Of a stretch of 21,738 bases of DNA, positions 7,124 through 14,526 are shown piece after piece (within the stretch, counting starts at the first letter, position 1; the number at the start of each line of letters is the position of its first letter). The DNA lies in the IMG/VR virus record IMGVR_UViG_3300035698_018208, positions 1-21,738 of that record; one strand, written 5' to 3'. Below the pieces are notes generated by a model. That model saw only the letters and a list, made by a program, of their open reading frames with translations, searched no databases and had not been told where the DNA came from. Source of the stretch: a virus. A program made the translations under genes and the position numbers.

Positions 7124-7420
7124 ATGACAAATACAAAATTCAACTCAACAATAAATCAGTGGAACATGACAAAGGCAACTTTCAAAACACTTTCCAACCT
7201 CCACAAAAAAGTAAAATCATTAGGCAGAAAAATAGAAAAATCTTTAGATGCTGATGGATATTATACATGTGACATGAAAGACTGTGAAGAATACGGTCAG
7301 GAAATAAAAGAATTAATAAATGAATTAATGGACGCAGCAAATAGAAAAGAAATTACTGATTTTAGATTTCATCCTCTTAAGGAAGAATTAGAATCAAAAG
7401 AATATAAAATATTTTTATAA
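7124..7420 (+). CDS. Hypothetical protein, 98 aa
   Basis: ATG at 7124 follows AAGGGAGA at a normal distance and is the first gene after the second promoter. The protein is mostly charged and helical, with a likely coiled-coil stretch around residues 20-70 and two cysteines (Cys49, Cys54). No signal peptide, membrane segment or known family is seen. Its place behind a strong promoter at the end of the early arm fits a small phage takeover or accessory protein, but that is position-based inference. Confidence 0.75.
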   Translation: MTNTKFNSTINQWNMTKATFKTLSNLHKKVKSLGRKIEKSLDADGYYTCDMKDCEEYGQEIKELINELMDAANRKEITDFRFHPLKEELESKEYKIFL

Positions 7421-7426
7421 AATTAC

Positions 7427-7446
7427 AGAGGGGTGCATTCCCCTCT
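7427..7446 (+). promoter_or_regulatory. GC-rich intergenic hairpin
   Basis: A perfect 7-bp stem AGAGGGG/CCCCTCT with a six-base loop lies between the 98-aa and 170-aa genes, seven bases after the stop of the first. There is no T run, so it is unlikely to be a terminator. It stands just before the GAAGGAA ribosome site of the next gene and contains a sequestered SD-like AGAGGGG, so a role in RNA stability, processing or translation is possible. Confidence 0.5.
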
Positions 7447-7460
7447 TGAAGGAAATATAA

Positions 7461-7973
7461 ATGAAAGCATATAATTTAAAATTAGACGAAGAGTATCATG
7501 ATATTTTTAACAACATGAAAATATATTTATGCAATAAATGTTTACCTGAAATATATATAAAAGAATATAATAAAACTCACAAGGTAAAAATAAAAGGTGT
7601 AAGAGAATATTGCAGTCATAAAGTAAATAATACTGAATGTTCACAATGTGGACTTGTTTATAAAATAAAAACAAAAATAAAAATAAGGTGCAGCATTCAT
7701 GCTCTTTATGGAACTAGAGGTTTTTTCATGCAACTTTCTGAAAAATTATATAACCATGTTAGATGCTTCAAAAATATAAATAAAGACAAAGTAATAGGCT
7801 TAACTATCCATCCCCCATTTTTTGACCAGTTTCATTATTTCATTGAAAACATGTCAGATGCTAATAAGAAAAAATTAAAAAGAATGAGGCATGACGAAGA
7901 TATTTCTCTTGTTATTCCGATGGATAATTTGAATGTTTTTTATCCATTTGACATAACAAAAAATTATAATTAA
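7461..7973 (+). CDS. Hypothetical protein with Cys/His clusters, 170 aa
   Basis: ATG at 7461 is preceded by AAGGAA. The N-terminal half holds CxxC at Cys24/Cys27, Cys51 and His53, CxxC at Cys60/Cys63, then Cys77 and His80, a spacing that suggests one or two zinc-binding sites. The C-terminal half has no obvious motif apart from an aromatic HPPFFDQFHYF segment. No family is recognised. It is the last gene of the + strand arm and is followed by a strong terminator, so it is probably co-transcribed with the 98-aa gene from the promoter at 7058. Confidence 0.75.
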   Translation: MKAYNLKLDEEYHDIFNNMKIYLCNKCLPEIYIKEYNKTHKVKIKGVREYCSHKVNNTECSQCGLVYKIKTKIKIRCSIHALYGTRGFFMQLSEKLYNHVRCFKNINKDKVIGLTIHPPFFDQFHYFIENMSDANKKKLKRMRHDEDISLVIPMDNLNVFYPFDITKNYN

Positions 7974-8008
7974 AAAAACAAATTCAAAATAAAAGAATCA
8001 TAATAACA

Positions 8009-8045
8009 AAAACACCCGCTCTTAATTGAGCGGGTGTTTTCTTTT
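8009..8045. terminator. Bidirectional terminator between converging arms
   Basis: A perfect 13-bp stem, AAAACACCCGCTC (8009-8021) and GAGCGGGTGTTTT (8028-8040), with loop TTAATT. On the + strand the stem runs into TTTTCTTTTT; on the - strand it is followed by a T-rich GTTTTTGTTATTATG. It stands between the last + gene (ends 7973) and the last - gene (ends 8045), so it serves both transcripts. Confidence 0.9.
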
Positions 8046-8200
8046 TAAAACTTCCAAGTTACCTTAAAACCTTTGCCAATGTCACCAAAGGTGCCAAGGA
8101 TAACTTTTTTGTTTCCAACATTAAAAGAATAATGAGCCTTTTTTATATCTAATTCATACTTAAATTTCAATATAATTTGTTCTTGACTCATTTCCTCCAT
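8045..8200 (-). CDS. Small hypothetical protein at the end of the late operon, 51 aa
   Basis: A 51-codon frame on the - strand runs from ATG at 8200 to TAA at 8047-8045, where the terminator stem begins five bases further on. An in-frame ATG at 8191 would give 48 aa; GGAGG sits only two bases before it, which is too close, while the first ATG has only a weak A-rich leader, so the exact start is uncertain. The upstream holin-candidate gene stops at 8203, two bases before this start. The protein is basic with a Gly-rich middle and ends in KVTWKF. No family, signal peptide or membrane segment is seen. The open frame and tight packing support a real last gene of the lysis module. Confidence 0.6.
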   Translation of the reverse strand: MEEMSQEQIILKFKYELDIKKAHYSFNVGNKKVILGTFGDIGKGFKVTWKF

Positions 8201-8202
8201 TA

Positions 8203-8616
8203 TTACTTTTTTGCTTCGTCAATTTTTCTCTCAATCAAATCTGAACAAAAATCTTTCACTTCGGCAAGAGTTGATTTCATCACTTTTTGAAGAGGATCAC
8301 CAATTGAACTAATGAGAGAACTAACAGCTGTGTCTTTTGCTAGTTTTAGTAACTTCAGATATTCTACTTGTGTTATTTTACCATCTTTCAAATCAATCTT
8401 AGCCTGTTTAACTACTGTCTGATAAGTAGTTTCAATTACTCCCGATGTCATATGTTCAGCTTTTTCAATTACTTTTTTGATAATTGAATTAGAAGTTTTT
8501 CCCAGAATAAAGTTGAAAATTGCTTTAGCGAAAAAAGTTAAAACTGCAACTAAAAACCCTATACCACCAATAATAAGCTGGTTGTAATCAATTAAATTTG
8601 TAATGTAGTCCATCAT
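8203..8616 (-). CDS. Putative holin (LL-H-like)
   Basis: This 137-aa protein has one N-terminal membrane segment (about residues 13-37) followed by a roughly 100-residue charged, helical domain. That layout and length resemble the LL-H type of phage holin, which forms membrane lesions that let the endolysin reach the cell wall. The start ATG overlaps the amidase stop as ATGA, with AAGGAG about seven bases upstream; a second ATG follows directly, so one or two Met residues are possible. The evidence is topology plus position next to the amidase; no catalytic motif exists to confirm it, and the XhlA-like gene upstream of the amidase could share the holin role. Confidence 0.65.
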   Translation of the reverse strand: MMDYITNLIDYNQLIIGGIGFLVAVLTFFAKAIFNFILGKTSNSIIKKVIEKAEHMTSGVIETTYQTVVKQAKIDLKDGKITQVEYLKLLKLAKDTAVSSLISSIGDPLQKVMKSTLAEVKDFCSDLIERKIDEAKK

Positions 8617-9302
8617 AATAAACTCCTTAATTTATTCATATCTAAATTTTTTCCAGGACAATCTGTATTAGTTCCCTTTATTTCATTATGCCCCAAAATT
8701 TTATATTTTTTATTTGTTTCTTTTTCAATTAATTTTATTGTTTGTGTGATCATGCCATATACTTTTTCTGGAACTTTTTCTACTTCAAAATTTGCACTCA
8801 CACAAATATGGTAAGTATAAGAATTATTATTTCTTACACCATAACCTTTGTCTTCGTAATTCAAGCATCTGTAAATTATTTCTTCTCCGAAATCAATTTC
8901 AAAATTATAACTTATTCCGGCACCCCATTTTTCTAAATGATATTTAGCGTTGAACTCTGGCGAAGTTTCACCATTTTTTCTAGGGAATACTGAACTTAAA
9001 ACCGATGTATGATGAATGACAATTGTGGTTACATTCTTCATATATCTTTTCTTGAAAGTACCTCTAGCGAGTTTGTCAATAATATCAATTATTTTTGTTT
9101 CGCCCTCATTTGTAACTGTTTTAATAGGTTCAATAGGTTTTGTAATGATTTTTAGTTTCCCTATTGCTAAATAAGTTTTCTCTCCGAAGTATCCATCTTC
9201 ATCAAGATTAAAACCAAATTCCTCGTTTAAAAACATCTGAAAGATCTTTATCTTGTCACCAACGTGACCATAAAGAATTTTGTTATCTTTCACCCACTTC
9301 AT
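8613..9302 (-). CDS. Endolysin: N-acetylmuramoyl-L-alanine amidase
   Basis: This 229-aa protein should cut the amide bond between N-acetylmuramic acid and L-alanine in peptidoglycan. Residues 12-50 resemble a PG_binding_1 wall-binding domain (FGFNLDEDGYFGEKT...A). Residues 90-225 are an Amidase_2 domain with TTIVIHHTS (zinc His97 or 98), the GISYNFEI strand, and the ligand pair His205 (GHNEI) and Cys215 (TDCPG). Wall binding before the catalytic domain is less common than the reverse order. The ATG at 9302 is chosen because AGGAGGT lies eight bases upstream and the ATGA overlap fits; a longer frame back to 9371 would only add an unlikely Cys/Arg-rich leader over the previous gene. There is no signal peptide, so export depends on the holin. 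Confidence 0.92.
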   Translation of the reverse strand: MKWVKDNKILYGHVGDKIKIFQMFLNEEFGFNLDEDGYFGEKTYLAIGKLKIITKPIEPIKTVTNEGETKIIDIIDKLARGTFKKRYMKNVTTIVIHHTSVLSSVFPRKNGETSPEFNAKYHLEKWGAGISYNFEIDFGEEIIYRCLNYEDKGYGVRNNNSYTYHICVSANFEVEKVPEKVYGMITQTIKLIEKETNKKYKILGHNEIKGTNTDCPGKNLDMNKLRSLL

Positions 9303-9535
9303 AATATACAACCTCCTAATCCGAATGCGGTAGCAACAACAGAGCCAATAACTCCCGCTATTATCCACCATTTAGAAAAGTGAATGAGCGTATTGTTTTC
9401 GTGTTTTGCTAAATTTTCTTTTAAGTTGTCAACGTCTTTTGAAAGAAATAAGGCAGCATCTAATTTGCTTTCAATTAAGTCTAGTTTGCCTGTAATGTCA
9501 CTCATAAAAACGTCATGCTCGTTACATTTTGTCAT
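9299..9535 (-). CDS. XhlA-like small membrane lysis protein
   Basis: This 78-aa protein has an N-terminal half predicted as coiled coil (residues about 12-48, with regular Leu/Ile spacing) and one C-terminal membrane helix (56-75, starting at a Trp pair). That is the layout of the XhlA/haemolysin family encoded next to amidase and holin genes in Bacillus-type phages, where XhlA works with the holin to cause lysis. GGGGAG, formed by the last codons of the hub gene, serves as its ribosome site. Its stop overlaps the amidase start. It could also be an anti-holin; topology and context cannot tell these apart. Confidence 0.7.
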   Translation of the reverse strand: MTKCNEHDVFMSDITGKLDLIESKLDAALFLSKDVDNLKENLAKHENNTLIHFSKWWIIAGVIGSVVATAFGLGGCIL

Positions 9536-9538
9536 TGT

Positions 9539-12500
9539 TTACTCCCCTGAAATATCTATAAAATAATTGTCCCCATCAACCGCACTTGTTCCCATGCGTT
9601 GATTGAATTGAACGTCGATAAAAAATGGCATAGTCTGAATTAATTCCATACTCAATTCAGGCTGAACCGTAAAACTAACTTCACTTGTATTCTGAACACT
9701 CGCGTTCCCTTGCAAATTCTGCCCGTAAACTGTTGTTCCTGTATAGGTAGGATAATTAGGATGTCGCCCACTTGCTGGCATAAGTCCCACTTCTACAACT
9801 GTCCCAAATGGCAAATCATTTCTAGGAGTTATTCTGTAATTAGCGTTTGATAATTTTATCACGCTTATTGGAATCTTATTATTTCCTGAATATTTCATAT
9901 AGAAAAAATTACTTACATTTTCCTTGAACCACTTTACATCACGAGGATTACCACTGCTAGGATAAGTCGAAGAATTCATGTCATGCGATAATACAACGTC
10001 AAAACTAACGCCCTGATATGGAATAACATTGCCATTTTTCAAACTCGGTTTTATACTGCTTATCAAAATAAGATTTGCAAATGGTCTTGTTCCCGTTGGG
10101 ATCTGTTCACTTGTTCCGTCTGGACCTGTATCATCAAGTTGATCTTCCCAATCTTCTCCAGTTTCATCATCTGGTGGAAGTAACTCTTCAAACTCCGTGT
10201 TAGTGAAGGATGGTCTAATTATTTCAATTATTACATAAGAGCCAGCTGCACTCTGAACAATTGCCACTCTGTCATCCGCTGCTACATTCTTAACTCTTGA
10301 AATAACGTATTTGACTTCTTCGCCTGAATCGAGTTTTATTCTATACATTCCACGATATTTTTGCGCTTGAACTGTTCCGAATTGAAATTGCTGCAGTTCC
10401 GGTGCTATTTGTTTTATCATGTCTGAAAGATTAAATGATACGTCGGGAGCATAAGGTTCAACCGTTGTTTCATTCACTTTTACTCTTCTTGCAAGAATCA
10501 GAGTCGCCCTATTTTGTTCGCCGGAAGGTTCAACGTTTTGAATATAATAATAAGTATCGTATGAAGTTTCTGCTTGTTGTGAAAATATCCTAAGCAATTG
10601 TCCTGCTTGCATTTCTGCTGTTCCTGGAAGTAATACTTCTGATACAACATAAGGCTGACTTGCTGCTGTAACCATTCTTTTTAATTTCTCTTGCGCTTGG
10701 TCACTTGAAGAAACGAAACCTGAAAGAACTGCTCCACCATTTATTGTCGCTGGTTCTTTCCCTTTGGCTGTTCTGTCATTAACCGAACTTTCGGCCGTGT
10801 AATCTATATTTATATTCTGGTAGTCTTCCCATGTTCCGGCGTTAATGAATTTTCTTCCCCATATTGAGAACTTAATAGCGATTGTGTCACCTAAATTAAT
10901 TTTACTCTTGAATTTAAAAGCCACTTTGTCCGCTCTTCTTACCGGAGAATTAGGTTGATGCGATTTAATACCATATAAGTATTCTGAGCCATTAAGTAAA
11001 GCATTATCCTCAGTGATAATTTCAGCATTAATTAAATGAACTTCTGATCCTGTGAATTGATCAGCATTCTCTATATCTAAAACCATTGTCTGAATAACTG
11101 CATCATCCACATCTGCTTCAAGATAATATTCATACGAAATGCCATCAGTATTTTCATCATACCTCGCATAAAATACGCCTTCCTCTAAATCATTAGGACC
11201 TTCTTCTGCTCCGTCTGTAGGAGTCCAAGATTGTTCAATGGTTGCCAATAACTGAGGTTCACTTAGTTTAATGTCGAACTGAGTCAATATCTGTTCAAAG
11301 TTGGCAGCCGTTACGCCGCCCGTTAATGTGATAGTATCCGCTGTATTAGAATCACCAATATAGACTCCATCATTATCAATAACTACCCATTGATAGAAGA
11401 TAACAACGCCATTAAGTAAATGGTTCTGTCTGAGGTCATAATAAGCCGTTGCCATTCTTTTATCTGCATGGATGTCTAAATCTATAGGATATTTTAAAAG
11501 ACTTCCACCTGTATTGTTTTCGCCTGTTGTTGAAGTATTATTAAACCAGATTGTTAATCTAGCTTTTTTTATATTATCCCAATCAAGTTCAGTTGCTTCT
11601 CCATTATCAAGAGTTTTTGATCCTACATTTCCCCAACACCCAAAGAATAAAACATCATCAGGAGTGAATGCTGTTCGTTCTTGTTGAAATAAATCACTCT
11701 TGAAGAATGAACTTTCCTGCTCTGTTTCTTCTGATTTATCTGGAATATTATCTTCTGAATCATAATTAATATTTAAGTCATCTTCGAGCGGTTCATATGC
11801 CAATCTTAAACGATTATAAATGAAACTTGAATCTGATGTTTCGCTTAATTCCTGAATGTGTTCGTCCTGAAATGTAAACGATACAAATTTATTCGCATAA
11901 CTTGGTAAGATAATAATGTAGTCATCTTGATAGAATAAATTCCATGACTCAATAAACATTATCTTTTGCATTATGTCTTCAAATGGTTTTGCGTTCGCTG
12001 TTGTTCTTGGTCCAACATATTTATTCCCTTGTGGGATGAATATTTTATCAGCGTCGAAACCTGCACCGACACAAATTCTGTTTAATATATCGCCATTATG
12101 TGAGCCATCAAGAGAAAGATACTTAGGGGAATACCTTGGCAGAGAATCATTAGTCGATTGTGCAGTTATTTCTTGGTATCTGTTTCCATCATTCCCGAAG
12201 AATCTTCTAATTTTAATGACAGGTGTTATATATTCTTTGCTCACTAACCCATCATTGACTGTATAAGTTATAGTATCGTCATCAGTTAGTAATGGAGCAT
12301 CAATCCCCATCATTGTAAATGTCATCTGAATGATTCCATCATCCCTATTAATATCTAGTGCAGGATCAGAAATAAGATATTGTGTAATATCTTCAGCATT
12401 TCTCAAAATAGTTTTAGTCCTGTATTTTCTTAAATCTCTATGAATCTTTGTGATGGTATGAGTAACCTCAGAAGAATATTCAGTGGAGAAATTCTTTGCT

Positions 12501-12751
12501 CTGAACTTGAATTCATTTGCTCCCTCTTTGACGATGGCAGGATAAAAGAATCGACCATTAATTAAATAACAGTCATCAGGTAAATCAATCCATGCTGCAT
12601 CTTCATATACCTCAATAAAATCCTCTTTATTACGATAACCGTATATAAAAGAAGTTTCTTTAATAGTTGTTGTGTCATACAAAACAAGAGTTGGTGTTGC
12701 TATAACTATATTATTTTCAGGGTTTGAAATTCCCGAATATTGAATAGTCAT
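9539..12751 (-). CDS. Tail-tip hub protein with Ig-like domains
   Basis: This 1070-aa protein is the largest tail-tip component. Residues 1-105 look like an Ig/FN3-type beta domain (EGANEFKFRAKNFSTEYSSE). Residues 110-350 have the character of a baseplate-hub or tail-associated (Tal/gpD-like) domain, with DITQYL, MTFTMMGIDAPL and YNRLRLAYEP. The middle is beta-rich. From about residue 890 there is an SbsA-type (Big_5) Ig-like domain: PSLKNGNVIPYQGVSFDVVL then SHDMNSST. A second copy begins near 1035 (FNQRM) and stops after about 36 residues, so it looks cut short. The ATG shares one base with the upstream stop (TAATG), behind GGAAG. It probably forms the tail tip that contacts the host; the hub assignment rests on weak motifs plus gene order. 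Confidence 0.75.
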   Translation of the reverse strand: MTIQYSGISNPENNIVIATPTLVLYDTTTIKETSFIYGYRNKEDFIEVYEDAAWIDLPDDCYLINGRFFYPAIVKEGANEFKFRAKNFSTEYSSEVTHTITKIHRDLRKYRTKTILRNAEDITQYLISDPALDINRDDGIIQMTFTMMGIDAPLLTDDDTITYTVNDGLVSKEYITPVIKIRRFFGNDGNRYQEITAQSTNDSLPRYSPKYLSLDGSHNGDILNRICVGAGFDADKIFIPQGNKYVGPRTTANAKPFEDIMQKIMFIESWNLFYQDDYIIILPSYANKFVSFTFQDEHIQELSETSDSSFIYNRLRLAYEPLEDDLNINYDSEDNIPDKSEETEQESSFFKSDLFQQERTAFTPDDVLFFGCWGNVGSKTLDNGEATELDWDNIKKARLTIWFNNTSTTGENNTGGSLLKYPIDLDIHADKRMATAYYDLRQNHLLNGVVIFYQWVVIDNDGVYIGDSNTADTITLTGGVTAANFEQILTQFDIKLSEPQLLATIEQSWTPTDGAEEGPNDLEEGVFYARYDENTDGISYEYYLEADVDDAVIQTMVLDIENADQFTGSEVHLINAEIITEDNALLNGSEYLYGIKSHQPNSPVRRADKVAFKFKSKINLGDTIAIKFSIWGRKFINAGTWEDYQNINIDYTAESSVNDRTAKGKEPATINGGAVLSGFVSSSDQAQEKLKRMVTAASQPYVVSEVLLPGTAEMQAGQLLRIFSQQAETSYDTYYYIQNVEPSGEQNRATLILARRVKVNETTVEPYAPDVSFNLSDMIKQIAPELQQFQFGTVQAQKYRGMYRIKLDSGEEVKYVISRVKNVAADDRVAIVQSAAGSYVIIEIIRPSFTNTEFEELLPPDDETGEDWEDQLDDTGPDGTSEQIPTGTRPFANLILISSIKPSLKNGNVIPYQGVSFDVVLSHDMNSSTYPSSGNPRDVKWFKENVSNFFYMKYSGNNKIPISVIKLSNANYRITPRNDLPFGTVVEVGLMPASGRHPNYPTYTGTTVYGQNLQGNASVQNTSEVSFTVQPELSMELIQTMPFFIDVQFNQRMGTSAVDGDNYFIDISGE

Positions 12752-14526
12752 TAAATCTTCCCACTATCAATTTGAGTATCAACCGATTCAATAGTTACCG
12801 CTTGATCAACTGTGGTCGAAAGACCTGAAACAACATAAGTATCAACAAAATCTGTTATATAAGCCACTGAGTTCACAAGGTCTGTTGTTCTATTGACTCT
12901 CGCATACTTGGCTGTTATATTAGCTGTTGTTGGTGCTCCTGCGCCGAAGTAATCATCAACATCTGCTCCCGTAGTTAAACTATCATTATTTAATGTTACA
13001 ACTCCATCTTCTTCAGCGTGAACCTGCCATATTCTTTGGATTCCTACATCTTGAACGATAACAATGTCATCTGTTAAGATAGTTGAATTATAATAATAAC
13101 CTGTCGCTGTTGTAGCACCTGCATAACTGCCATTAGTTAATTGTGCATAATCAACAAGATAAACATTGTAACCACCACTCGGAGAAGTCCCCGACATTGT
13201 AGCACCGCCCATTTCATCATAGAGATGTCGATTGAGTTCAAGTGCAGCAATTACCGTTCCCGTTGCTGTGATGTTTTTATAATTTATTTCCATGTCAGTT
13301 CCTGAAAGAATTGAACTTAATATTTCAGCCTGTCCTGGATAACATGTAACCCATGCCGAAGCATCTGCATTAGATTCATTTGCGCTCGCTGCTGTGTCAA
13401 GAGTAGTAAGGGAAAAATACCAAGTTGAACCATCAAAAAAAGCATTGCTTGCTTTGAAATTATAATCAAGTGATCCATCCGTTTGAACTGAATAATCCGA
13501 ATCAGTTGTCAAAATGTTCTTTAGCAAATCACCACGCTCTGTATTACTTGTAACGGCTGAAGAATAATAAAGATTATAAGAGCCAATTTCATTTGCTGTT
13601 AATGCTTTGGTTGATTCAATATCTCCAATTGCCATTGACGGATATTCAAGAAATGTTCCACTTTGATAAAGCCATACTTCCGACCCTGAAGCGAAAGAAC
13701 CGCTTAAAGTTGTATTGATCGTCACCGTTGAAGTTGTTACAATGGTTGCTGTATAATAAGTTGAAAACTCGTTGCCGAGTGCAAAATTAGAATTAACCGC
13801 TATTCCTTGAGAAGCCGGGTCAGAATCCATAGGGATAATAACTCCGCCTTGAACAACGTTTCCCTCAACCGTTAAAGTTGTGTAATCAACATGATAAGAA
13901 AGATTATCGTTATCAATTATTCCAGTTATAAAATTTAAATCTTCCCATTCGGCGATTTCAACGCTTGAAACTGACCATCCAAGTTCCTCGGTTCCGAATT
14001 GAGCCGTCACTGAAATCGGGTCGCCATCTTGAGCATTCACTCTTAATTGTCTTGAGCCTGATGGACATTCTTCTATTTTTTCAATTAGTTTTAATTCTGC
14101 ACCTGAAGCCACAATATCATTCAACAATCCATATTCAATAGTCAAAACATTTGAAGTGATAGAATTAACAATGTATCTTATTCCGTCTGCCCCTATATAA
14201 ACTCTGTCGGCTGCTATTACGCTTGTCGTAGCCGTTGCCTCCATTGTAAACGTGGTATCATTTGTAGAATAAGTGCCAGAAAGGGAACCAAATAAAGTGC
14301 CGCTATCATATACATCATCAGTTAATGCGTCGGTTGTTGTTAAATCTCTTGTTGTTGGTGCGAACCAATTAAAGTTAATCCTTGCTAATTCATCAGGTTT
14401 CCCCGTTGTAGTCAATCCCCATTCGTCAATCTGGAAAGTAGTTGTTTGTGTTGGTGCCGCCGTTTCCGATGTTAGATTTGTATTTGCAGGGTCGGAAAAC
14501 CCTGATCTTTTTACTTCGCCCGCCAT
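12751..14526 (-). CDS. Beta-rich structural tail protein, 591 aa
   Basis: No named family is recognised. The protein is rich in Thr, Ser, Gly and Asn, with few Lys and Cys, as is typical of virion fibre and tail-tip proteins. Around residues 106-137 it has a beta module, RVYIGADGIRYIV then LTIEYGLLND, that also appears twice in the neighbouring 459-aa protein. A related segment may occur near residue 490 (DIVIVQDVGIQRIWQV). The start ATG directly abuts the upstream TAA, and AGGT from the last codons of that gene acts as ribosome site. Its place between the tape measure and the hub gene fits a tail-tip or side-fibre component. Confidence 0.7.
   Translation of the reverse strand: MAGEVKRSGFSDPANTNLTSETAAPTQTTTFQIDEWGLTTTGKPDELARINFNWFAPTTRDLTTTDALTDDVYDSGTLFGSLSGTYSTNDTTFTMEATATTSVIAADRVYIGADGIRYIVNSITSNVLTIEYGLLNDIVASGAELKLIEKIEECPSGSRQLRVNAQDGDPISVTAQFGTEELGWSVSSVEIAEWEDLNFITGIIDNDNLSYHVDYTTLTVEGNVVQGGVIIPMDSDPASQGIAVNSNFALGNEFSTYYTATIVTTSTVTINTTLSGSFASGSEVWLYQSGTFLEYPSMAIGDIESTKALTANEIGSYNLYYSSAVTSNTERGDLLKNILTTDSDYSVQTDGSLDYNFKASNAFFDGSTWYFSLTTLDTAASANESNADASAWVTCYPGQAEILSSILSGTDMEINYKNITATGTVIAALELNRHLYDEMGGATMSGTSPSGGYNVYLVDYAQLTNGSYAGATTATGYYYNSTILTDDIVIVQDVGIQRIWQVHAEEDGVVTLNNDSLTTGADVDDYFGAGAPTTANITAKYARVNRTTDLVNSVAYITDFVDTYVVSGLSTTVDQAVTIESVDTQIDSGKI

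Noticed and set aside
9303-9371. Longer amidase start adding 23 residues
   Set aside because: The extension is Cys/Arg-rich, lies wholly over the XhlA-like gene and has no ribosome site; AGGAGGT fits the ATG at 9302.
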